Source of the DNA: SZAS-18 sp031370675
Lineage (GTDB): Bacteria; Verrucomicrobiota; Verrucomicrobiia; Chthoniobacterales; SZAS-18
Assembly: GCA_031370675.1 (NCBI GenBank)
Contig: JANMQT010000363.1
Span: 1 to 5,584, forward strand
Length of the DNA: 5,584 bases
Direction: 5' to 3'
This document shows positions 1-5,584 of the stretch, piece by piece; position 1 is the stretch's first letter, and each line of letters starts with the position of its first letter. A model generated the notes under the pieces. That model saw only the letters and a program-made list of their open reading frames with translations. It ran no database searches and was not told the origin of the DNA. The position numbers and the translations under genes are program-made.

Positions 1-1200
1 ACGCTCGATTACTGCCGGGAATTCAACGTGCCACTGCAGGTCTTCACGAACGTCAATGAGAGCGCCTACCTGCATCGCGACGGCTTGCCGCTCATGCGCT
101 GGCGCGACGCCAAGGCGGATTATCGCGGCTATACGAGTGAACTCCTCGCCAAGGCGGTGAACAAGGACGCGCTCGACAAACCGCTCACCGCCGAGGATCG
201 CGACAAGCTGATCGCCTACCTGCGGGATGAGGGCGGCTTAAATACCGATCTGCTCTATGTGGGCGGGGCGACTTCGAGCAGCGGTCCGGGCGGCGAGGCC
301 GTCCGGCGCAGTTTCAAGCAGGCACCGGGCGCGGGTGACACCCCCCCGACGGTCTCATCCCCGGTGGATTTCGAGCTGCTGATCAAATCGGGCTTCGGCG
401 GGATGTATTCGAACTACTACGACATTGATCAGTCGCCCACGATGCTGACACCAGTCGGCGGAATTGATCAGATCGCGAAAGCTTTCGAATCGCGCGTGCG
501 CCGGCGGATTCGCTATGGCGCGGAGGTGCGAGAGATTCGCAAGACGGCGGATGGCCGGGTGAAGATCGCCTATACGGATGCGGGCGGGGCGCGGCTCGAG
601 GCGAATGCCGACTTCTGCATTTGCACGATTCCGCCCGTGGTGTTGGAGAAGATTCCGGCGGACTTCTCCAAGCCATTCGCCGAGGGAATCGCGGCGATTG
701 GCAGTTTTCCAGTGGGCAAGATCGGGCTGCAATTCAAACGCCGCTTCTGGGAGCAGGACGACCGCATCTTCGGGGGCATCTCGCGCACGGCGCAGCCGAT
801 CACGCAGATTATTTATCCGTTCGACAATTATCATGGGAAAACCGGCGTGGTGATCGGTTATTACAATTTCGGACCGGACGCCGCGGTTTTTGGGGCCTGG
901 CCACCGGCCGAGCGCGAGCGGATGGCGCTCGAGCAGGGCGCGAAGATTCATCCCCAGTACAAGGACGAGTTCGACAACTCGTTTTCCGTCGACTGGCAGC
1001 GCATCCGGCACAACCGCAGTGGCTGGGCCGGGTGGAACGGCGATTCGCGCGAGCGTTATTACAAGGCGCTCAACGAGCCGGACGGCCCCATCTGGTTGTG
1101 CGGCGAGGGCATGTCATACATCGGCGGCTGGATGGCCGGCGCCTTCGTTTCCGCGCACAAAGTCTGCCAGGAAGTGCATGCCCGCGCGACTGCGACCTAG
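1..1200 (+). CDS. Flavin monoamine oxidase / L-amino-acid oxidase family protein, 5'-truncated by the window edge
   Basis: Family role: FAD-dependent oxidation of an amine or amino acid to an imine, with transfer of electrons to oxygen to give H2O2. The frame is open from base 1 (reading TLDYCREFNV) to a TAG stop at 1198-1200, giving 399 visible residues. A GTG at 28 is the first start-like codon but lies mid-domain, so the true start is upstream. The N-terminal Rossmann GxGxxG motif and any signal peptide are therefore missing; relatives as I recall them are about 500-550 residues. Supporting motifs are NESAYLH near the left end (about 52-72), the family-typical TPVGGIDQIAKAF (about 448-486), and the C-terminal FAD-binding signature GEGMSYIGGWMAGA at 1102-1143. 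The following RidA gene fits imine disposal. The family is well supported; the substrate cannot be told from this part. Alternatives are a tryptophan 2-monooxygenase-like or polyamine oxidase-like member. Confidence 0.85.
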   Translation, partial: TLDYCREFNVPLQVFTNVNESAYLHRDGLPLMRWRDAKADYRGYTSELLAKAVNKDALDKPLTAEDRDKLIAYLRDEGGLNTDLLYVGGATSSSGPGGEAVRRSFKQAPGAGDTPPTVSSPVDFELLIKSGFGGMYSNYYDIDQSPTMLTPVGGIDQIAKAFESRVRRRIRYGAEVREIRKTADGRVKIAYTDAGGARLEANADFCICTIPPVVLEKIPADFSKPFAEGIAAIGSFPVGKIGLQFKRRFWEQDDRIFGGISRTAQPITQIIYPFDNYHGKTGVVIGYYNFGPDAAVFGAWPPAERERMALEQGAKIHPQYKDEFDNSFSVDWQRIRHNRSGWAGWNGDSRERYYKALNEPDGPIWLCGEGMSYIGGWMAGAFVSAHKVCQEVHARATAT

Positions 1201-1218
1201 CGTCCCTTCGCTTCGAAC

Positions 1219-1260
1219 GCGGAATGCGGAATGCCGAAGTGCGAACGAATGACGAAGCGG
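1219..1260. repeat. Degenerate GCGGAAT-type short tandem repeat between oxidase and ridA
   Basis: Two perfect GCGGAAT heptamers (1219-1225 and 1226-1232) are followed by decaying versions: GCCGAAGT at 1233-1240, GCGAAC at 1241-1246, GAAT at 1247-1250 and GACGAAGCGG at 1251-1260. The block starts 18 bases after the oxidase stop codon. A 7-base inverted pair, CGCTTCG at 1209-1215 and CGAAGCG at 1253-1259, brackets most of it, but the 37-base spacer and lack of a T run make a terminator unlikely. From memory, GGAATGC-like runs recur between genes in Opitutaceae-type genomes, so this may be one copy of a dispersed repeat. That link is inference. Confidence 0.5.
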
Positions 1261-1262
1261 CG

Positions 1263-1290
1263 CTTAACTCTCAACCCTTAACTCTCGACC
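1263..1290. repeat. Two-copy 14-base tandem repeat just upstream of ridA
   Basis: CTTAACTCTCAACC (1263-1276) is followed directly by CTTAACTCTCGACC (1277-1290), identical at 13 of 14 positions. The second copy ends 7 bases before the ridA ATG at 1298, in the place where a ribosome binding site would normally sit, and neither copy contains a purine-rich Shine-Dalgarno motif. It directly follows the GCGGAAT block, so the two make up about 72 of the 97 bases between the genes. Its role is unknown: it could be a regulatory direct repeat or a neutral dispersed repeat. Confidence 0.65.
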
Positions 1291-1297
1291 CCACTCC

Positions 1298-1795
1298 ATG
1301 AAAATCCTCGCCGCGCTCGCTCTTCCGCTCTTTGCTGTGTCCATGCATGCCCAGACTTCGCCCGCCCAGGTCATCCTGCCCGGTGATGCCAAGTCATCGA
1401 TCGCGTCGGGGGTCGGCGTGCCGGCGGGCCGCGCCTATTTCTGGACCAGCGGCACGGTGCCGAGCGTGATCAACAAGGACGCCACCAGCGTCTACGAGAA
1501 ATTTGGCGACACCTACACCCAGGGCGTGAGCTGCCTGAAGAACATCGAAAAGGTTTTGGCCGACCAGGGACTGACGATCAAGGACATCGTTTATCTGCGG
1601 GTGTACGTGGTGCCCGATGTGAAGAAGGACGGCAAGCCCGATTACGCGGGCTGGTTCAAGGCCTATGGCGAGTTCTTCAACAACGAGACGAATCCCGCGA
1701 AAACGGCGCGCTCGACCGTCGGTGTGCAAAGCCTCGTGAGTTCGGACTGGTTGATCGAAATCGAAGCCGTCGCGGTCTATCCGGAGAAGAAATGA
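1298..1795 (+). CDS. Exported RidA (YjgF/YER057c/UK114) family reactive-imine deaminase
   Basis: RidA proteins hydrolyse reactive enamines/imines to carbonyl compounds plus ammonia, usually as trimers. This one is 165 residues, longer than the roughly 128 of E. coli RidA because of an N-terminal extension. Residues 1-18 look like a Sec signal peptide: Lys2, a hydrophobic core of Ala/Leu/Phe/Val, and likely cleavage after MHA before QTS. The Rid fold follows from about residue 33. Aligned by eye with E. coli RidA, Arg138 in KTARSTVGV matches the substrate-carboxylate Arg105, and Glu154 in LIEIEAVAV matches Glu120, so deaminase activity is plausible. The equivalent of E. coli Tyr17 is not obvious, suggesting a subgroup away from the archetype. 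The ATG at 1298 is chosen because it gives a complete signal peptide; no clear ribosome binding site precedes it. It lies 97 bases after the amine oxidase on the same strand. The family call is firm; the exact substrate is unknown. Confidence 0.9.
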   Translation: MKILAALALPLFAVSMHAQTSPAQVILPGDAKSSIASGVGVPAGRAYFWTSGTVPSVINKDATSVYEKFGDTYTQGVSCLKNIEKVLADQGLTIKDIVYLRVYVVPDVKKDGKPDYAGWFKAYGEFFNNETNPAKTARSTVGVQSLVSSDWLIEIEAVAVYPEKK

Positions 1796-1904
1796 CGACG
1801 TCCAAAGTCCGCATGCCGAATTAAGGGGGAAACTCGAAGGGCGAAGTGGGCGGTTGGTGCCGAAAAATGAATTGCCGAGCAGATGGGGAACTGCTGGCTT
1901 CCCT

Positions 1905-1917
1905 CCGGTCCCACCGG
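1905..1917. other. Small hairpin in the ridA-kinase gap
   Basis: CCGGT (1905-1909) and ACCGG (1913-1917) can pair around a 3-base CCC loop. A looser outer pair, GGAAC at 1887-1891 with GTTCC at 1917-1921, overlaps it by one base and is probably an alternative. No T run follows. The hairpin ends 18 bases before the kinase ATG, so if it forms in mRNA it would lie in the kinase leader. Otherwise the 140-base gap (1796-1935) shows no recognisable promoter or ribosome binding site. Confidence 0.2.
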
Positions 1918-1935
1918 TTCCTATGATGGCACGCG

Positions 1936-4671
1936 ATGGCTGATTCGCCGCCACCGTCCTTCAGCAATCTGATCTTCGCCCACTACGAAGTGCGCCGCCG
2001 CGAGGACGGCGCGCCGTGGGAATTGGGGCGGGGGGCGATGGGGGTGACCTACAAAGCGTATGACCCGCAGTTGCGGGTGGAAGTGGCGCTCAAGGTAATC
2101 AATCCCGCGCAGGTGGGTGACGCCAAGACCCGGGCGCTCTTCCTCCGTGAGGCGCGGGCGGCCGCGCGGGTGCACCACGCCAACGTGGGCACGGTCGTGT
2201 TCCTGAACCCGGATCCGGAGCACCTGTTTTACGCGATGGAATTCATCGCGGGCGAGTCGCTGCGCGACTGGCTGCATTCGCGGGTGCCGCTGGCGCCGTT
2301 GATGGCGATTGGGTTGTCGTTGCAGATCGCGCGGGGTCTGGAGGCGATTCACCGGGAGGAGGTCATCCACCGTGACTTGAAGCCGACGAATTTGATGGTG
2401 GTGCGGGCGGATAAACGACGGAAAGAAGACGACCCGGAAGCGTGGCTCGTAAAGATCATCGATTTTGGATTGGCAAGAAACGTCGCGGGGGATGTCTCGG
2501 AGACATCGGCGGTCGCGGGCACGACGGGATTTCGCGGCACCGCGTTGTACGCCAGTCCGGAGCAATGCGAGGAGCGGCGCGATTTGGACGGACGCTCCGA
2601 CCTGTATTCGCTGGGCTGCGTGATGTGGGAGATGCTGGTGGGAATGCCGCCCTTCCGCGCGAACGTGCATCGGGAACTGCTCAACGCGCATGTGGCCAAG
2701 CCGCCGCCCCTGCAGCAGCTCTCGCATCTGCCGCCGAGCCTGCAGACGGTGGTGGCGCGCTTGTTGATGAAGGACCGGGAGGCGCGCTTTGCGGATGCCG
2801 GGGCGGTGATTTCGGCGCTGGAGAAATGCCGGGAGCAGCTCGCCCGCGGCGAGTTGTCTACGGCGCCAAGCGGGGTAGAGGAGACGTCCGTTTCGCATCA
2901 GGCCACCACGGTGATGCCGCCAGTGGCGAGGCCTATGCGCGGACCAGGCGCGACCCATCGCAGTCTCATCGCGGCATCGATCGCGGCGCTGCTTTTGCTG
3001 GGCGCGGTGTTGGGCTGGAAAGCCGGCTGGTTTGCGAGAGTGGGTGCGGCCGGCGCCGACCAGGCAAAGTGGGACGCACCCGTCATTGCCATCCTGCCGT
3101 TCGACGCGGTGGACGGCGGCAAGGAGGAAACACGGCTGGCGGATGCGCTGACCAGTGATGTGACCACTCGCGCAGGGCAGCTCCCCGCCACGCGCGTGAT
3201 CTCGCGTGGCGCGGTCATGGCCTACAAGACCACTACAGGAGGTCCGGCGCGCAAGCGGGTACGGGAGATCGACAAGGAACTGGGCGGAGTCACGGCGGTG
3301 CTGGAGAGTTCCGTCGATCGGATGGGGGATGAATTGAAAATCAATTCGGTCCTTTACGACGCGAAGACCGAGCAGAGGCTGTGGGGGTACACCTACCGGC
3401 GCGACTGGCGGGACGTGTTCTCGGTGGAGAAGGAAGTGCCCGAGCAGATCGCTCGCGCGTTGCGCACGCGGCTCGCGGCCGCCAGGCGCGAGACCCCGGA
3501 GCAGCGGGCAGGCCCGGGTCCCACGGCTGCAGACTTGTACTTCCAAGCCCTGCCGATGGATCCGTTTGACAAGAGTCGGAAGGAGATTTTCGACCAAGCC
3601 GTGGCCAAGGATCCAAAATTTGCCGAGGCCGTGGCCGAGTCATCGGCCTACGACATGAACGCGGTCGTTGGCCCGGATGGGGATAAGCTGACAGAGCAGG
3701 AAACCGCAGAGAAAATGAAGACAGTGGAGGGCCTGGCCCGGAGGGCCTTGGCGCTGGATCCGGACTGTGTTGCTGCTCACGTCGTTCTCTCCGTCGTGAA
3801 GGAGCGGGCCGGTTTGCGCGAAGAAGCGGCTGCGTTGCGGAAACGTGCGCTGGAACTCGCTCCGAACGATCTTCGCGCCAACCTGTTCACCGGCTTCGGG
3901 TTCCGCGAGACGCAACCGGGCGTGGCCTATGAGTACATGCGGCGGGCGAATGCGATGAATCCGGATTTTCGCCGAATGATCTATGCCCTTTACACAGCGG
4001 CCGATCGTTACCAGTTGTCGGAGTTGGCCATTCGCTGGCTCAAGCGCATGTACGAGTTGACCACGGACCCGCAGTTGCGCGAACTGATCACCTGCCAGCA
4101 ACTTATCCTGCGTGGCGAATACAAGCCGGCGCTGGATCGCCTTCGTCTGTTCCCGCGCGATTTCAAGATCCCGAACGAATGGTTATCCGTTCCGGACATG
4201 ACGCTTGAGGCCCTGCGGGGCGCTGGGATGTTCGAGGAACTGCTTGCCATGCTCGACGCGTCGGCGGCCTCCGATGATCCGGCAGACATGGATCTCGACC
4301 GCGCGGAGTTGCTGCTTCGACTGGGGCGGGAAGAAGAAGCGAAGGCTGCAGCGACAAGATTCTTGAGATTCCAGGAAGAAGTCATCGGCAAAGCGAAGGC
4401 GAACAAGCAGCCCGTGATCATGGGTTACTTCCGCCTGGCCAAGGGCCTCGAAATCCTGGGTCGGCAGCAGGAGGCCGTGGCTCAGCTCGAAACCTTCTCG
4501 CAGCTACCCGTTATTTATGACCGGTTCCAGGACCCCTGGGTGTTTCGGAACAATCCCGCGGCTTTGGGGCGTCTGGCCAAGATCCGTGCGCGGGGGGAGG
4601 AAATCGCCAGGCAGATCCAGGAAATCGAAAGAACCTTTTACGATCCAGCCCGCGCGGGCCCGTCGAAGTAA
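1936..4671 (+). CDS. Receptor-type Ser/Thr protein kinase with TolB/FlgO-like and TPR regions
   Basis: This complete 911-residue protein should phosphorylate Ser/Thr on partner proteins from the inner membrane. The kinase domain (about 16-300) has every catalytic element: glycine loop GRGAMG (31-36), ATP-binding Lys53, helix-C Glu72, HRDLKPTN (145-152), DFG (176-178), SPE (207-209) and Asp222. The HRD arginine with Thr196/197/202 in the activation segment suggests control by autophosphorylation. A Pro/Thr-rich linker (about 305-342) leads to one membrane helix (about 343-362, LIAASIAALLLLGAVLG). Beyond it, presumably periplasmic, lie a TolB/FlgO-like domain (about 382-512; AILPFD, LADALTSDV, WGYTYRRDW) and a TPR-like helical region (about 530-860; ARRALALDPD, KRALELAPND). 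The ATG at 1936 is the first start after an in-frame TGA at 1924-1926; no clear Shine-Dalgarno precedes it. A close paralogue starts 122 bases downstream. Kinase activity is well supported; signal and targets are unknown. Confidence 0.93.
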   Translation: MADSPPPSFSNLIFAHYEVRRREDGAPWELGRGAMGVTYKAYDPQLRVEVALKVINPAQVGDAKTRALFLREARAAARVHHANVGTVVFLNPDPEHLFYAMEFIAGESLRDWLHSRVPLAPLMAIGLSLQIARGLEAIHREEVIHRDLKPTNLMVVRADKRRKEDDPEAWLVKIIDFGLARNVAGDVSETSAVAGTTGFRGTALYASPEQCEERRDLDGRSDLYSLGCVMWEMLVGMPPFRANVHRELLNAHVAKPPPLQQLSHLPPSLQTVVARLLMKDREARFADAGAVISALEKCREQLARGELSTAPSGVEETSVSHQATTVMPPVARPMRGPGATHRSLIAASIAALLLLGAVLGWKAGWFARVGAAGADQAKWDAPVIAILPFDAVDGGKEETRLADALTSDVTTRAGQLPATRVISRGAVMAYKTTTGGPARKRVREIDKELGGVTAVLESSVDRMGDELKINSVLYDAKTEQRLWGYTYRRDWRDVFSVEKEVPEQIARALRTRLAAARRETPEQRAGPGPTAADLYFQALPMDPFDKSRKEIFDQAVAKDPKFAEAVAESSAYDMNAVVGPDGDKLTEQETAEKMKTVEGLARRALALDPDCVAAHVVLSVVKERAGLREEAAALRKRALELAPNDLRANLFTGFGFRETQPGVAYEYMRRANAMNPDFRRMIYALYTAADRYQLSELAIRWLKRMYELTTDPQLRELITCQQLILRGEYKPALDRLRLFPRDFKIPNEWLSVPDMTLEALRGAGMFEELLAMLDASAASDDPADMDLDRAELLLRLGREEEAKAAATRFLRFQEEVIGKAKANKQPVIMGYFRLAKGLEILGRQQEAVAQLETFSQLPVIYDRFQDPWVFRNNPAALGRLAKIRARGEEIARQIQEIERTFYDPARAGPSK
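1975..2741 (+). repeat. Kinase-domain tandem duplication, copy 1
   Basis: This is the part of the complete kinase gene (residues 14-269) that aligns without gaps to 4818-5584, at a constant offset of 2843 bases. Counted by eye, 232 of 256 residues are identical. The longest exact DNA matches are 44 bases (2587-2630, over the GRSDLYSLGCVMW region) and 32 bases (2341-2372, just before and into the HRD motif). The copy's left limit is set by where the protein alignment begins; upstream intergenic sequences are not obviously similar. The right limit is only the window edge. Confidence 0.95.
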
Positions 4672-4710
4672 GGCGATCCGACGCGGGCGGCGGCGCAAGC
4701 CTGCGTTCGG

Positions 4711-4725
4711 GCCGGGGCGACCGGC
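4711..4725. other. Small GC hairpin in the kinase-kinase gap
   Basis: GCCGG (4711-4715) and CCGGC (4721-4725) can pair around the loop GGCGA, 40 bases after the first kinase's stop codon. There is no T run, so it is a poor candidate for an intrinsic terminator, and short GC hairpins are expected by chance in sequence this GC-rich. The rest of the 122-base gap (4672-4793) shows no promoter that I can defend. Confidence 0.2.
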
Positions 4726-4793
4726 GAGGCGCGCGAACAAGTCGCTTTGCAGGAACGGGACTCGCTGGCATGATTCGAGGTCGATTCCCTGTC

Positions 4794-5584
4794 ATGGATT
4801 CATCTACCCCGTTTTCGTTCGCCCACTATGAAGTGAGGCTGAACGAGGACGGAGCGCCGTGGGAACTGGGCCGCGGGGCGATGGGGGTGACCTACAAGGC
4901 GTTCGATCCGCAGTTGCGGCTGGACGTCGCGTTGAAGGTGATTAATCCGGCCCAGGTCGGCGACGCAAAAACGCGTGCACTTTTTTTACGCGAGGCGCGG
5001 GCCGCGGCGCGGGTGCGCCACGCCAATGTGGGCAGCGTGGTGTATCTGAACCAGGAGCCAGAAAACATGTTTTATGCGATGGAGTTCATCGCGGGCGAAT
5101 CGCTGCGCGAGTGGCTGCATTCGCGGGTGCCGTTGGATCCGCTGCTGGCGATCGGGTTGTCGCTGCAGATCGCGCAGGGACTCGAGGCGATTCACCGGGA
5201 GGAGGTCATCCACCGGGACCTAAAGCCAACCAATCTGATGGTGGTGCGCGCGGACCGGCGGAGGCCGGAGAGCGAGCCGGAGGCGTGGCAGATCAAGATC
5301 ATCGATTTTGGACTGGCGCGAAACCTGGCGGGAGATGTTTCGGAAACCTCGGCGGTCGCGGGCACAACGGGATTTCGCGGCACGGCGTTGTACGCCAGTC
5401 CGGAGCAGTGCGAGGAGCGGCGCGATTTAGACGGACGCTCCGACCTGTATTCGCTGGGCTGCGTGATGTGGGAAATGCTGGTGGGAATGCCGCCGTTCCG
5501 GGCGAACGTGCACCGGGAGTTGCTCAACGCGCACGTGGCCAAGCCGCCGCCGCTGCAGCAGCTGTCGCATCTGCCCGCGAGCCT
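4794..5584 (+). CDS. Second Ser/Thr protein kinase, paralogue of the upstream gene, 3'-truncated by the window edge
   Basis: The frame is open from the ATG at 4794 to the window end, giving 263 full residues plus an incomplete Leu codon. The protein begins MDSSTPFSFAHYEVRLNED. All kinase elements are present: GRGAMG (26-31), Lys48, Glu67, HRDLKPTN (140-147), DFG (171-173), SPE (202-204) and Asp217, so it should be active. It is about 91% identical to the neighbouring kinase over the shared part. Changes cluster in the loop before helix-C's end, around residues 79-90, and in the charged loop 152-166. An in-frame ATG at 4770 would add eight residues (MIRGRFPV); 4794 is preferred because it gives an N-terminus closer to the paralogue, and GAGGT at 4777-4781 lies upstream of it, though 12 bases away. 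Whether a membrane helix and a TolB/TPR region follow cannot be seen. By paralogy they are likely, though sensory parts often differ. Confidence 0.93.
   Translation, partial: MDSSTPFSFAHYEVRLNEDGAPWELGRGAMGVTYKAFDPQLRLDVALKVINPAQVGDAKTRALFLREARAAARVRHANVGSVVYLNQEPENMFYAMEFIAGESLREWLHSRVPLDPLLAIGLSLQIAQGLEAIHREEVIHRDLKPTNLMVVRADRRRPESEPEAWQIKIIDFGLARNLAGDVSETSAVAGTTGFRGTALYASPEQCEERRDLDGRSDLYSLGCVMWEMLVGMPPFRANVHRELLNAHVAKPPPLQQLSHLPAS
4818..5584 (+). repeat. Kinase-domain tandem duplication, copy 2 (runs off the window)
   Basis: This is the partner of 1975-2741, gap-free over 256 codons. From the DFG region to the edge (5298-5584) I counted 24 base differences in 287, of which only two change the protein (Val to Leu, Pro to Ala). 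The N-lobe has many more silent changes: in 4926-4991, 17 of 22 codons differ although all 22 residues are the same. The duplication may continue beyond the window. Confidence 0.95.

Noticed and set aside
28..30. GTG as the oxidase start
   Set aside because: The frame is open to base 1 with family-like residues upstream, and a start here would delete the FAD-binding Rossmann region; the gene is simply cut by the window edge.
355..1011. 218-codon minus-strand frame opposite the oxidase
   Set aside because: No recognisable domain, entirely within a well-supported gene on the other strand.
1209..1259. Inverted repeat CGCTTCG/CGAAGCG after the oxidase as a terminator
   Set aside because: The 37-base spacer, 7-base stem and missing T run argue against an intrinsic terminator; the match may be a by-product of the GAAGCG-rich repeat.
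621..1301. 226-codon plus-strand frame overlapping the oxidase and the intergenic repeats
   Set aside because: It lies in another frame of the oxidase gene, whose own product has clear family motifs, and runs into repeats; Arg/Gly/Ala-rich composition marks it as a shadow.
2442..3158. 238-codon plus-strand frame inside the first kinase
   Set aside because: It is the -1 frame of the kinase gene. That a similar open frame exists in the second kinase shows this is a property of the base composition rather than a gene; it also weakens the slippage idea at 4980-4988.
1921..3597. 558-codon open frame on the minus strand, opposite the first kinase
   Set aside because: The plus strand has unmistakable kinase motifs throughout; the minus product has no recognisable domain and is rich in Arg/His/Pro, as expected for an antisense shadow of GC-rich coding sequence.
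4648..4659. Perfect 12-base GC palindrome (GCCCGCGCGGGC) near the end of the first kinase
   Set aside because: Lies within the coding frame, has no loop or T run, and such palindromes arise easily at this GC content; not a convincing terminator or operator.
4770..4793. Alternative in-frame ATG for the second kinase
   Set aside because: It would add MIRGRFPV, which has no counterpart in the paralogue; the start at 4794 gives an N-terminus closer to the first kinase. It cannot be fully excluded.

Overview
The window looks like a piece of a high-GC chromosome from a free-living bacterium. A Verrucomicrobiota of the Opitutales/Opitutaceae type is my best guess, with Acidobacteriota or Planctomycetota as alternatives. 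I base this on strongly G/C-biased third codon positions, starts without clear Shine-Dalgarno sequences, GGAATGC-like and CTTAACTCTC-like intergenic repeats, and large receptor-type serine/threonine kinases in tandem. This placement is family-level recognition from memory, not a database result. All four genes lie on the + strand.

Left part (1-1795), amine metabolism. The window opens inside a flavin-dependent amine/amino-acid oxidase that lacks its N-terminus. After a 97-base gap carrying two kinds of short repeat, a RidA (YjgF/YER057c/UK114) family protein with an N-terminal signal peptide follows. Flavin amine oxidases release imines, and RidA proteins hydrolyse reactive imines/enamines. 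The two probably act one after the other, and because RidA appears to be exported, perhaps outside the cytoplasm.

Right part (1936-5584), signalling. A complete 911-residue gene encodes an active-looking Ser/Thr protein kinase domain, one transmembrane helix, a TolB/FlgO-like domain and a TPR-type helical region. After a 122-base gap a second kinase gene begins and runs off the right edge. Over the 256 shared residues the two kinase domains align without gaps at about 91% identity (24 differences counted by eye), so this is a tandem duplication and possibly part of a longer array. Silent differences between the copies are unevenly spread: 17 of 22 codons differ in one N-lobe block, against roughly 21 of about 95 codons from the DFG motif onward.

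No tRNA, rRNA, CRISPR array, insertion sequence or convincing terminator was seen. No stretch longer than 300 bases lacks a gene.
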